A model generated the notes under the pieces. The model did not search any database and was not told the origin of the DNA. It saw nothing but the letters and a program-made list of their open reading frames with translations. Below, in pieces: positions 33,226 through 41,789 of a DNA stretch of 64,000 nucleotides (position 1 is the stretch's first letter; every line of letters begins with the position of its first letter). The DNA lies in assembly GCF_026240905.1 (NCBI RefSeq), contig NZ_JAPEVI010000003.1:1054001-1118000 (forward strand), given 5' to 3'. A program made the position numbers and the translations under genes. The DNA is from Roseibium salinum (GTDB lineage Bacteria > Pseudomonadota > Alphaproteobacteria > Rhizobiales > Stappiaceae).

Positions 33226-33431
33226 GATTCCCGGATTCTCGGGAGCGACCAGCCGGGCACAAGTCCTGTCGGGCGCTGCCTGTGGCGCATGCCGCGCTGC
33301 GTGCGACCGCCGGACCTGCATACAGGTGAGTGAACCTGAATGCCGGTCGCTGTGGAAAACGTTGCGACGGCATGTCTATCCTGCCAAATACTGTGTCAGG
33401 TGACAGAGGGGGTAGGGGCTTGTCCAGGCGC

Positions 33432-34478
33432 ATGTTCAACGGCATCAATCGGTCTCATCGGAACATTTCATATTCGCGCGGCAGGTTTGCGCTCAGGGTC
33501 CTTGGTTGCATGGCCGCCTTGCTATGCGCTTTCCCGTTCGTCCAGACCGCAGGGCATGCTCAGGAGCAGGTCTTCATCACGATCGGAACAGGCGGCGTTA
33601 CGGGCGTCTATTATCCGTCCGGCCGTGCGGTGTGCCAGATGGTGAACAAGGAGCGGGCGCGCCACGGCGTTCGTTGTTCGGCGGAAGCGACGCTTGGATC
33701 GGTTGCAAACATCGAACAAATCCGCTCGGCCATACTGGATTTCGGCTTCGTTCAGTCCGACTGGCAGCATCATGCGTATCACGGCACGTCGGCGTTTGAG
33801 GAGGATGGACCGTTCGAACAGCTTCGCTCGGTCGCGTCCTTGCATTCGGAAGTCGCGACGATTGTCGTGAGGGCAGATTCCGCCTTCCTCGAATTTGATG
33901 GCCTGAAATCCGCGAAGGTCAATGTCGGCGGCAAGGGATCCGGTTCGCAAGCATCCTGGGAGGCGCTGATAAGCCGACTGGGCTGGGAGACAAAGGATCT
34001 GCAGCATGTGTCATATCTCAAGACATCAGAGTTGGCGGATGCCCTGTGCACCGGTGAGATCGACGCTTATTTTGAACTTATCGGCCATCCCGCAAGCCTG
34101 ATCGAGGAAACGCAGGCACAGTGCGCAATCCGGCTGATCGGCATTGAAAGCAAGGCGGTGGACGCATTGCTGCGGGAAGCACCGTATTACGTGAACGCGG
34201 CCATACCCGCGGAGCTGTACGGCTTTCGGGACCCGGTCGCCTCCTTCGGCGTTGTTGCCACGATCGTGACCTCGGCAAATATGCCGGAGACGATCGCCTA
34301 TACGCTGGTTGAGGCGGTGGTGGAGCATTTCGAAAGTTTCAAACGCCTGGACCCGGCCCTCAACCGGCTGACGCTGGACGGCATCGTTTCCGATCGAATG
34401 CCCGCGCCGCTACATCCTGGCGCATTGAAGTTTTTCCAGGAACAGGGCCTTTTACCTGCTAACAGTCAGGCCCAATAA
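33432..34478 (+). CDS. TAXI-family TRAP transporter solute-binding protein
   Basis: A 348-residue periplasmic binding protein. The start is placed at the ATG giving a signal peptide ('FALRVLGCMAALLCAFPFVQ', cleavage likely after GHA). The mature N-terminus 'FITIGTGGVTGVYYPSGRAV' is the TAXI signature. Later segments 'EATLGSVANIEQI' and 'VNVGGKGSGSQASWEAL' also fit. TAXI proteins deliver organic acids or amino acids such as glutamate to a fused TRAP membrane protein. No TRAP permease gene is adjacent, so the partner must be encoded elsewhere. Confidence 0.88.
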   Translation: MFNGINRSHRNISYSRGRFALRVLGCMAALLCAFPFVQTAGHAQEQVFITIGTGGVTGVYYPSGRAVCQMVNKERARHGVRCSAEATLGSVANIEQIRSAILDFGFVQSDWQHHAYHGTSAFEEDGPFEQLRSVASLHSEVATIVVRADSAFLEFDGLKSAKVNVGGKGSGSQASWEALISRLGWETKDLQHVSYLKTSELADALCTGEIDAYFELIGHPASLIEETQAQCAIRLIGIESKAVDALLREAPYYVNAAIPAELYGFRDPVASFGVVATIVTSANMPETIAYTLVEAVVEHFESFKRLDPALNRLTLDGIVSDRMPAPLHPGALKFFQEQGLLPANSQAQ

Positions 34479-34493
34479 TCGCGAGGCCAGTGA

Positions 34494-34526
34494 CCGCTCG
34501 CCAAAAGGTGAGCGGCAATTGTTTTT
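34494..34526 (+). terminator. probable terminator after TAXI gene
   Basis: CCGCTCGCC/GGTGAGCGG stem (one G-T pair) with an AAAA loop; a T-run follows after six bases. Confidence 0.55.
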
Positions 34527-34607
34527 GCGAAGGGTCTTGATCGGACTAATCAGAGTTCTGACATCCCGGGCAGCCGGGAAATATCGCTTACCAATGCCGG
34601 GAACCAA

Positions 34608-35351
34608 ATGATTCAGGATGTGACAATTATCGGCGCCGTGCTGGCTGGAATTCTTTCCTTCATCTCCCCTTGTGTCCTGCCGTTGGTTCCGCCGTATCTC
34701 GGCTTTCTGGCGGGCGTCTCGCTGGAGCAGCTTGCGGGACAGGACAGCAGCGACGGGCGGGCGGCTTCACGGCGCGTGTTCTTCAGCGCCCTGGCTTTCG
34801 TGCTCGGCTTTTCGACGGTGTTTGTCCTTCTTGGAGCGACGGCGAGCTTTTTCGGTCAGTTCATCCGCCACTATCTGGACTATCTCGGCTACATCGCCGG
34901 TGCGGCGATTATCGTGATGGGCCTGCATTTTCTGGGCGTTTTCCGGATCGGGATTCTCTATCGGGAGGCCCGGGTGCATGTTGAAAAGAAACCGGCCGGA
35001 CCGATCGGGGCCTATGTCATCGGACTGGCGTTCGGGTTCGGCTGGACCCCATGCGTCGGGCCGATCCTGGCTGCAATCCTGTTCGTCGCCGGTGCCAAGG
35101 ACACAGTCGGGCAGGGGGCCTTGCTGTTGAGCGCATATGCCCTTGGTCTCGGCGTTCCCTTTCTGCTGGCAGCGCTTTTTGCCGCGCCGTTCCTGAAGTT
35201 CATGAAGCGGTTTCGCGGGCACATGGGAACCGTGGAAAAAGCGATGGGCGGCGTGCTCGTGCTGACCGGCATCATGTTCCTGACGGGACAGATGGCCGTC
35301 CTGTCCTACTGGCTTCTGGAGACATTCCCGGTGCTGCAGACGGTGGGCTGA
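34608..35351 (+). CDS. ccdA: CcdA-type cytochrome c biogenesis / thiol-disulfide membrane protein
   Basis: A 247-residue membrane protein with six predicted spans and the two CcdA cysteines: 'ISPCVLPLVPPYLGFLAG' in the first span and 'GFGWTPCVGPILAAILF' in the fourth. It moves reducing equivalents from cytoplasmic thioredoxin to periplasmic thiol proteins, for example for cytochrome c maturation. The large DsbD domains are absent, so it is the short form. It stands alone, with no thioredoxin-like partner next to it. Confidence 0.92.
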   Translation: MIQDVTIIGAVLAGILSFISPCVLPLVPPYLGFLAGVSLEQLAGQDSSDGRAASRRVFFSALAFVLGFSTVFVLLGATASFFGQFIRHYLDYLGYIAGAAIIVMGLHFLGVFRIGILYREARVHVEKKPAGPIGAYVIGLAFGFGWTPCVGPILAAILFVAGAKDTVGQGALLLSAYALGLGVPFLLAALFAAPFLKFMKRFRGHMGTVEKAMGGVLVLTGIMFLTGQMAVLSYWLLETFPVLQTVG

Positions 35352-35421
35352 CGCGTCTTGAGGAGCGTCTCTCATCGAACCGGGAGTCCCGCCAAAGCCG
35401 CCGAAGGCAATCTCCGAAATC

Positions 35422-36579
35422 TCAGAAAGCCGAATCCCGGAACCTGGCCGCTGAAACCAGCGGGTCGCCCGCATAGATCGCGGGATGGCAGAGCTCAGTG
35501 ACATCGAGAAGCTGCAGACAGGCAAGAGATGCATCGGCGGCATTTCCGAATGGGCCGACCATCAGCGCGATCCCGCCTTCGGGCGCCGTTCTTTGCAACA
35601 GCAGCGGCCGGAGATCGCCCATGCGTTCTTCGTTCTGTTCCTTGAAATCCGCCCAGGCTTTTGCAGCCGCCGCGGATGTGCTGTAGCGGCCGATCACCGC
35701 GCCGAAATCGCTGCGCTTCAGCTGATTTTCCCCGCTGCTTCCGTGCAGCCGCCCCACTGCATCGGAGGGGGCGATCATCGTCGGCTTTGAGGTCGTGCTC
35801 GTCCGCGTCGCGGCAAAGGCCTCGGGATCCTGGTCAGCTCCGCTTCCCTGGGGAGGAATGGAGCCCGTCGCCAAAGGTTCACCATCCGGATCGGGCAGTT
35901 CCACAATCCGGACCGGCTCCTGCGCCTGGGTCTGGGCGTTGTGGCCGGGGGCAGGAATTTCCGGTTTGCTGTCCGTTGGGACGTCGCCCGAGGGCGCCAT
36001 TTTGGAGACAGGAACAGGTGGCGCCGGCGCCTTCGTCTTTTGCTCTGCGGCTTCGGGCGCCGGCTCGGTAATGATAACGCCGGGCTCCGGCTCCAGCGCG
36101 GGCTTTGCTTCAGCAGGGCCGCTACCGGCGTTGCCGGCGAGCCCGGCGGCAGCTACCTGCTCTTCAAGAGCGGCGATACGGCGCGAATAGGTCAGATTCT
36201 GTTCGGACAGGGCGCTCAGCCGGCGGCGCAGGCCGATGATCTCGCGCTGGAGAACCTCGATCTGGCTTCCGGTGAGTTCGCTATCGGACGCCGTGTTGCC
36301 GGACCGCGGCATCTGCATGATTTCGACCGGCAAGGATTTGCTGGCAGAACCGATGGACGCCGTGGTCGTCACATCGCCGCCGGATGGCAGAGGCAGACCG
36401 GGAATCGCCAGCCGGGACGGGGAATGCATAACTGACCGGCTGCCGAACTGATAGGAGGCGAGCCCGACCGTGCCCATGATGACGGCCGCAAAAGCCCACG
36501 ACAACAGACCGACACGCGAGGGCGTGAAGGTGTCCCGGACGATTTCCCGGAAGGTCTTTTTAGGCTGCGGCTCCAACAA
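35422..36579 (-). CDS. SPOR-domain membrane-anchored protein
   Basis: A 385-residue protein with a short cytoplasmic start, one membrane span ('SWAFAAVIMGTVGLASYQFG', residues 28-47), and a coiled coil at about 105-140 ('VLQREIIGLRRRLSALSEQN'). A long Pro/Ala/Glu-rich linker leads to a C-terminal SPOR-like domain ('FGAVIGRYSTSAAAAKAWAD', 'GIALMVGPFGNAADASLACL'). SPOR domains bind denuded septal glycan, so a role at the division site is likely. It is transcribed divergently from glmU. Confidence 0.75.
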   Translation of the reverse strand: MLEPQPKKTFREIVRDTFTPSRVGLLSWAFAAVIMGTVGLASYQFGSRSVMHSPSRLAIPGLPLPSGGDVTTTASIGSASKSLPVEIMQMPRSGNTASDSELTGSQIEVLQREIIGLRRRLSALSEQNLTYSRRIAALEEQVAAAGLAGNAGSGPAEAKPALEPEPGVIITEPAPEAAEQKTKAPAPPVPVSKMAPSGDVPTDSKPEIPAPGHNAQTQAQEPVRIVELPDPDGEPLATGSIPPQGSGADQDPEAFAATRTSTTSKPTMIAPSDAVGRLHGSSGENQLKRSDFGAVIGRYSTSAAAAKAWADFKEQNEERMGDLRPLLLQRTAPEGGIALMVGPFGNAADASLACLQLLDVTELCHPAIYAGDPLVSAARFRDSAF

Positions 36580-36744
36580 GCGCCTTTTCCCGACTCCGAA
36601 TGCGAATCTGATGCACGATAGCGTATCCGTCGTTAATTATGGTTAACGAAACGCAAACCGGAACGGATGATCAGTCAGATCTTTCAATGTTCTGTGGATC
36701 GGGGCATATAGGCGCAATCTGGATCTAACGACATCGGGACTTCC

Positions 36745-38100
36745 ATGACTGCTCGCTCTTGCCTTTCCATCGTTCTCGCCGCCGGTTTGGGAACCCGCAT
36801 GAAGTCCGATCTGCCCAAGGTGATGCATGAAGTCGGGGGATTACCGCTGGTCGGACATGTGCTGAAGGCACTCAAGGAGGCCGGTTCTGACCGGATTTCC
36901 GTGGTTACCGGCACTGATATGCCGACCCTGGACCAGCTCGTAAACAAACTCGCGCCAACCGCGCAGTGCCATGTTCAGCAAGACAGGCTCGGCACCGCGC
37001 ATGCCGCCCTTGCTGCAAAACCTGCTCTTGAAATCGAAACCGACGATGTCCTGATCCTGTTCGGGGATACGCCGCTGGTGACGCCGGAAACTGTCGGCAG
37101 GGTCCGCCGGGCCCTGGAAGACGGAGCGGATCTGGTCGTGCTCGGGTTCGAAACCGGCAATCCGTTCGGCTACGGGCGGCTTTTGACGGAAAACGACCGG
37201 CTTGTCGCCATCCGCGAAGAAAAAGATGCGACCGAGGCGGAGCGTCAGGTCACGTTCTGCAATTCCGGGATCATGGGCTTTGCCGGCCAGCACGCGCTGT
37301 CCCTGATGGAGGCAATCGGCAACAGCAACGCAAAAGCCGAATATTATCTGACCGATGCGGTCGAAATCGCGAATGCGCGCGGGCTGAAGGTCGTTGCCGT
37401 TACGGGCTCGGAAGTCGAGACCCAGGGGATCAACACGCGTGCGCAACTGGCTGCCTGCGAAGCGGATTTTCAGGAAAGAATGCGCCTGGCCGCAATGGAC
37501 GGCGGCTGCACGCTGCTGGCGCCCCAGACCGTCTTTTTCTCCCACGATACCAGGCTGGAGCCGGATGTCGTGGTTGAGCAGAACGTCGTCTTCGGTCCGG
37601 GAGTGAAGGTGGCAACGGGCGCCCGGATCCGAGCATTCAGCCACCTGGAAGGGGCAAGCGTCGGTACCGGCAGCGTGGTTGGGCCCTATGCGCGCCTGCG
37701 CCCAGGCGCGGTGCTCGGCGCCGATACGCGCGTCGGGAACTTCGTCGAGGTCAAGAACGCCACTTTCGGCGCGGGCGCCAAGGCAAACCATCTCAGCTAT
37801 ATCGGCGATGCAAGCGTCGGATCCAAATCGAATATCGGCGCGGGAACCATCACCTGCAACTATGATGGTTATCTGAAGCACCGCACCGAGATCGGGGCGG
37901 GCAGCTTCGTGGGGTCGAACTCCACGCTTGTCGCCCCGGTCAGGCTGGGAAACGGCGTGTTCGTTGCCGCTGGAAGCGTGATCACCAAGGACGCGCAGAA
38001 GGATGCCCTGACATTCGGGCGCTCCCGCCAGGTCGTCAAGGATGGCGGGGCCAAGAAGCTGCGTGATCGGCTGCAGGCGAAAAAGGATGCCAAATCATAG
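36745..38100 (+). CDS. glmU: bifunctional GlmU: glucosamine-1-P acetyltransferase / UDP-GlcNAc pyrophosphorylase
   Basis: A 451-residue enzyme making UDP-N-acetylglucosamine for murein and lipopolysaccharide. The N-terminal uridylyltransferase domain has 'LAAGLGTRMKSDLPKVMHEV' (GxGTRM...K) and 'LFGDTPLVTPETV'. The C-terminal acetyltransferase is a left-handed beta helix with 'FVEVKNATFGAGAKANHLSY' and 'SNIGAGTITCNYDGYLKHRT', including the conserved catalytic His. The length is normal. It is followed by glmS, which supplies the same pathway. Confidence 0.97.
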   Translation: MTARSCLSIVLAAGLGTRMKSDLPKVMHEVGGLPLVGHVLKALKEAGSDRISVVTGTDMPTLDQLVNKLAPTAQCHVQQDRLGTAHAALAAKPALEIETDDVLILFGDTPLVTPETVGRVRRALEDGADLVVLGFETGNPFGYGRLLTENDRLVAIREEKDATEAERQVTFCNSGIMGFAGQHALSLMEAIGNSNAKAEYYLTDAVEIANARGLKVVAVTGSEVETQGINTRAQLAACEADFQERMRLAAMDGGCTLLAPQTVFFSHDTRLEPDVVVEQNVVFGPGVKVATGARIRAFSHLEGASVGTGSVVGPYARLRPGAVLGADTRVGNFVEVKNATFGAGAKANHLSYIGDASVGSKSNIGAGTITCNYDGYLKHRTEIGAGSFVGSNSTLVAPVRLGNGVFVAAGSVITKDAQKDALTFGRSRQVVKDGGAKKLRDRLQAKKDAKS

Positions 38101-38216
38101 TATCGGATATTTAAACCATTCCTTGTCATCTTCTGAAACAGGGATTGATTTCAGCATTCTATGGTCTGTCGTCTAAAGCAGACGGCTGATTGAGACCGTC
38201 GTCAAAGGGTATTTCC

Positions 38217-40043
38217 ATGTGTGGGATTGTTGGCATTCTGGGCAAGGTGGACGCTGCTCCGAGGATCGTGGATTCTCTCAAGCGGCTGGAATACCGCGGC
38301 TATGACTCCGCAGGTGTCGCCACCCTGGTCGACGGGGCCCTTGTCCGGCGCAGGGCCGAAGGAAAGCTCCGCAACCTGGAAGCCGTTCTGGAAAAGTCGC
38401 CCTTGCAGGGCACGTCCGGCATCGGCCACACGAGATGGGCGACCCATGGCGCGCCGACCGTTTCCAATGCTCATCCGCATCAGGCCGGCTCCGTGGCGGT
38501 GGTCCACAATGGTATCATTGAAAACTATCTGGACCTGCGGGATGAGGTGACGGCTGCCGGCGCCGTGCTTGCAACGGAGACGGACACGGAAGTTGTCGCA
38601 CACCTGATCGACCTGGCGATTTCCAGAGGACTTTCTCCCCAGGAGGCGGTTGCCGAGGTCCTGCCGCGCCTGAAAGGGGCGTTTGCCCTGGCAATCCTGT
38701 TTGCGGGTGAAGAGGATCTGCTGATTGGCGCCCGCAAAGGATCACCCCTGGCGATTGGACATGGCGACGGCGAAATGTTCTTCGGCTCCGACGCAATTGC
38801 GCTCTCCCCCTTTACCGACCGGATCACCTATCTGGAAGAGGGGGACTGGGCGGCGCTCACGCGGTCCGGCGCCAGGATTTTCGATCAGGGCAACCGGCCG
38901 GTGGAAAGGCCGGAGGCGAAATCCTCGGTCACGTCCAGCCTGATGGACAAGGGCAATTACAAGCACTTCATGGCCAAGGAAATCCAAGAGCAGCCGGAAG
39001 TTCTCGGCCACACGCTGTCGCGCTATTTCGACTACGTTACGAACGAGGCGAAGGTCGCCGGCGCCGAGCATCTCAAGTTCAAGGATCTCTCGCGCCTGAT
39101 CGTCACGGCCTGCGGCACGGCGTATCTGGCCGGGCTCGTTTCCAAATACTGGTTTGAGAAATATGCGCGCCTGCCGGTGGAAATCGATATCGCCAGCGAA
39201 TTCCGCTATCGCGAGACACCGGTCAGCAGCAGGGACACCGCGCTGTTCATTTCTCAGTCGGGCGAAACGGCGGACACGCTTGCCTCGCTGCGCTATTGCA
39301 AGACCAACGGCGCCGCGACCGGTGCGATCGTGAACGTGCCGGAAAGCACGATCGCGCGGGAAGCCGACGTGGTTTTTCCCACGATTGCCGGGCCGGAAAT
39401 CGGCGTTGCATCGACAAAGGCCTTTACCTGTCAGCTTGCGGTGCTTGCAGCCCTTGCCTTGCAGGCCGGACGGGAGCGCGGCGTCCTGTCGGCCGAGCGG
39501 GAACGGGAACTGGTGCTTGAACTGACCGAGGTCCCCAGCCTCGCGCTGAAGGCGCTCGCCGCGGAGAGCGAAATCGAAAAGCTGTCCCAGCCCCTGTCGA
39601 AGGCCAGCAATGCGCTTTATCTCGGACGGGCAACCAGCTTTCCGCTCGCGCTGGAAGGCGCCTTGAAGCTGAAGGAGCTATCCTACATCCATGCGGAGGG
39701 CTACGCCGCCGGTGAACTGAAGCACGGGCCTATCGCGCTGATCGACGAGAACATGCCGGTCTTCGTCATTGCGCCGTATGACGGCATATTCGAAAAGACC
39801 GTCTCCAACATGCAGGAAGTGGCCGCCCGCGGCGGCCGGATCGTGCTCATTACCGACGAACGCGGAGCCGCGGAGAGCGGCAATGCCGCGGAGCACGTTG
39901 TCATCCTGCCGGGGATGTCGGACATCGTTGCGCCGATCATCTATGCGCTGCCGGTCCAGTTGATTGCCTATCACACGGCCGTCTTCATGGGGACCGATGT
40001 CGACCAGCCGCGCAATCTGGCAAAGTCCGTAACGGTCGAATAA
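38217..40043 (+). CDS. glmS: GlmS: glutamine-fructose-6-phosphate aminotransferase
   Basis: A 608-residue enzyme that makes glucosamine-6-phosphate. The start is the ATG followed directly by Cys (MCGIVGILGK), since Cys2 must become the N-terminal nucleophile. The glutaminase domain (1-240) has 'RWATHGAPTVSNAHPH'. Two SIS domains follow, with 'ISQSGETADTLASLR' and 'SYIHAEGYAAGELKHGPIAL'. No glmS ribozyme is expected in Gram-negative bacteria and none was seen. It is next to glmU, in the same pathway. Confidence 0.97.
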   Translation: MCGIVGILGKVDAAPRIVDSLKRLEYRGYDSAGVATLVDGALVRRRAEGKLRNLEAVLEKSPLQGTSGIGHTRWATHGAPTVSNAHPHQAGSVAVVHNGIIENYLDLRDEVTAAGAVLATETDTEVVAHLIDLAISRGLSPQEAVAEVLPRLKGAFALAILFAGEEDLLIGARKGSPLAIGHGDGEMFFGSDAIALSPFTDRITYLEEGDWAALTRSGARIFDQGNRPVERPEAKSSVTSSLMDKGNYKHFMAKEIQEQPEVLGHTLSRYFDYVTNEAKVAGAEHLKFKDLSRLIVTACGTAYLAGLVSKYWFEKYARLPVEIDIASEFRYRETPVSSRDTALFISQSGETADTLASLRYCKTNGAATGAIVNVPESTIAREADVVFPTIAGPEIGVASTKAFTCQLAVLAALALQAGRERGVLSAERERELVLELTEVPSLALKALAAESEIEKLSQPLSKASNALYLGRATSFPLALEGALKLKELSYIHAEGYAAGELKHGPIALIDENMPVFVIAPYDGIFEKTVSNMQEVAARGGRIVLITDERGAAESGNAAEHVVILPGMSDIVAPIIYALPVQLIAYHTAVFMGTDVDQPRNLAKSVTVE

Positions 40044-40047
40044 GCCC

Positions 40048-40479
40048 ATGGCAACGGACCTCAGAATAGTCCGGTACGAGGAGCGTTTCCGGGCCGAGAT
40101 CATCGCCTTGTGGGAGACCTGCGGCCTGATCCGGCCCTGGAACGATCCCGGCAAGGATATCGACCGAAAGCTGACAGACCGGAATGGCGCCTTTTTCGTG
40201 CTGCTGAAATCCGGTGACGTTGTCGGCTCCGTCATGACCGGTTACGACGGCCATCGCGGATCGGTTTATTATCTCAGCATCCATCCGGACCACCAGTCGG
40301 CTGGGCTCGGGCAGATGCTGATGAAGCATTGCGAGGATTTCCTCATCGAACTCGGCTGTCCAAAGATCAACCTGTTCGTGCGCCGGGACAACGAAGCGGT
40401 AATGCGCTTTTACGAACAGCTCGGCTATTCGGAAGAGGCGGCCGTGCCGCTTGGAAAAAGGCTTATTCCGGATACCTGA
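40048..40479 (+). CDS. GNAT acetyltransferase, YpeA-like
   Basis: A 143-residue GNAT. It has the acetyl-CoA loop 'SIHPDHQSAGLGQMLMKH' (Q/RxxGxG/A) and the C-terminal 'NLFVRRDNEAVMRFYEQLGY' seen in YpeA. 'CGLIRPWNDPGKDI' near the start is also a YpeA mark. The substrate is unknown. It begins 4 bases after glmS and may be co-transcribed. Confidence 0.85.
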   Translation: MATDLRIVRYEERFRAEIIALWETCGLIRPWNDPGKDIDRKLTDRNGAFFVLLKSGDVVGSVMTGYDGHRGSVYYLSIHPDHQSAGLGQMLMKHCEDFLIELGCPKINLFVRRDNEAVMRFYEQLGYSEEAAVPLGKRLIPDT

Positions 40480-40512
40480 GGGCGCTGCGTCCGAATGCCG
40501 GGATTACGGACG

Positions 40513-40932
40513 TCAGGACTCGTTGGAACATTCATCCAAGGAAGGGTCTTTCGGGCCGGAAGGGCGGGTGGCGACATAGACGGCGCTGGCAATGATGGCG
40601 AGTGCCACGACGACGGCGAGCCACAGGACAGGCTGTGTCACCAGCAGAAAGACGGCATATCCGATTGCCATGCCGACCAGAGCAAATACCTTGGCCTTGA
40701 GCGGGATCGCGCCATATTTGCGCCAGGCAAGGACGGGAGGTCCGACGACGGGATGCTTCAGAATTCTGGCTTCGAGGGCTGGTGAGGAGCGGGCGAAACT
40801 GGCGGCGGCCAGTATGAAAAAGATCGTACTGGGCAAAAGCGGTAAAAACGCACCGGCAATACCAAGGCCAACACATCCGATGCCGAGCAGTTTGAATGTG
40901 GTTCGCCGCAAAATTGCCTCCGACATCGGCAT
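40513..40932 (-). CDS. DUF454 (YbaN-like) inner-membrane protein
   Basis: A 139-residue protein with the YbaN mark 'GIAGAFLPLLPSTIFFILAA' followed by 'SFARSSPALEARILKHPVVG'. It has three membrane spans. Starts at 40932 or 40926 fit the family; a longer frame would overlap the divergent DUF502 gene. The function is unknown. Confidence 0.8.
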   Translation of the reverse strand: MPMSEAILRRTTFKLLGIGCVGLGIAGAFLPLLPSTIFFILAAASFARSSPALEARILKHPVVGPPVLAWRKYGAIPLKAKVFALVGMAIGYAVFLLVTQPVLWLAVVVALAIIASAVYVATRPSGPKDPSLDECSNES

Positions 40933-41054
40933 TTTTCGGATATACCGCTGAAAAATAAACCACGCGAAGGATACCGCGCTGCGATAAAGATGCTTATCTA
41001 AGTGCGGAGCTGGTGGAAAGACAAATCTCAAAGGAATCTGATCGGGTCTCGCCT

Positions 41055-41789
41055 ATGAGTCGGAATAAGCAGAAATCAGACAATCCGCAGATCGGCCATC
41101 GGCACGGTGCGGCAACACGCTTGCGGAACTATTTTCTGACAGGCCTGGTGATCACCGGCCCCATCGGCATCACTCTTTGGCTGACCTGGACATTCATCAA
41201 ATGGGTGGACGGCTGGGTGAAGCCGTTTGTTCCCAAGGTCTATAATCCGGACACCTATCTGCCGTTCGCCGTTCCGGGGTTCGGGCTGATCGTCGCCGTT
41301 TTCGTTTTGACGATCGTCGGGTTCCTGGCAGCCAACTTCCTCGGCCGGAGCCTGATTTCTATCGGCGATAAAATCGTCGGTCGGATGCCGCTTGTTCGCA
41401 ATATCTACAATGGCTTGAAGCAGATTTTTGAGACTATTCTTGAAGAACGGGGCGCCAATTTCAATAAGGCCGCGCTGATCGAATATCCGAGAAAGGGCCT
41501 TTGGGCGATCGTTTTCATCTCGACAGATACCAAGGGCGAAGTATCCAGGCGTCTGAAGGATGTGGCGGACACGGTTTCGGTGTTTCTGCCGACGACGCCC
41601 AACCCGACGTCAGGCTTCCTGCTTTTCGTGCCCAAGAAAGATATCATCGAACTCACAATGAGCATCGAAGATGCCGCCAAGCTGGTCATTTCCGCCGGTC
41701 TGGTGAATCCGAAATACCCGGAAATCCTCGAGGACGCGATCGCGGACCCGGAAAAGATGGAAAAGGTCCGCAAGTCCGAAGATGCCTGA
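41055..41789 (+). CDS. DUF502 membrane protein
   Basis: A 244-residue protein with two N-terminal spans ('YFLTGLVITGPIGITLWLTW' and 'GLIVAVFVLTIVGFLAANF'), then 'RMPLVRNIYNGLKQIFETIL' and a soluble domain ('VSVFLPTTPNPTSGFLLFVP'). All are typical of DUF502. ATG 41055 is chosen to avoid overlap with the divergent gene; an in-frame start at 41013 is possible. Its TGA abuts the recG stop, which is convergent. The function is unknown. Confidence 0.85.
   Translation: MSRNKQKSDNPQIGHRHGAATRLRNYFLTGLVITGPIGITLWLTWTFIKWVDGWVKPFVPKVYNPDTYLPFAVPGFGLIVAVFVLTIVGFLAANFLGRSLISIGDKIVGRMPLVRNIYNGLKQIFETILEERGANFNKAALIEYPRKGLWAIVFISTDTKGEVSRRLKDVADTVSVFLPTTPNPTSGFLLFVPKKDIIELTMSIEDAAKLVISAGLVNPKYPEILEDAIADPEKMEKVRKSEDA

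Noticed and set aside
38101..38216. glmS ribozyme upstream of glmS
   Set aside because: No ribozyme-like folding elements seen, and the class is confined mainly to Gram-positive bacteria.
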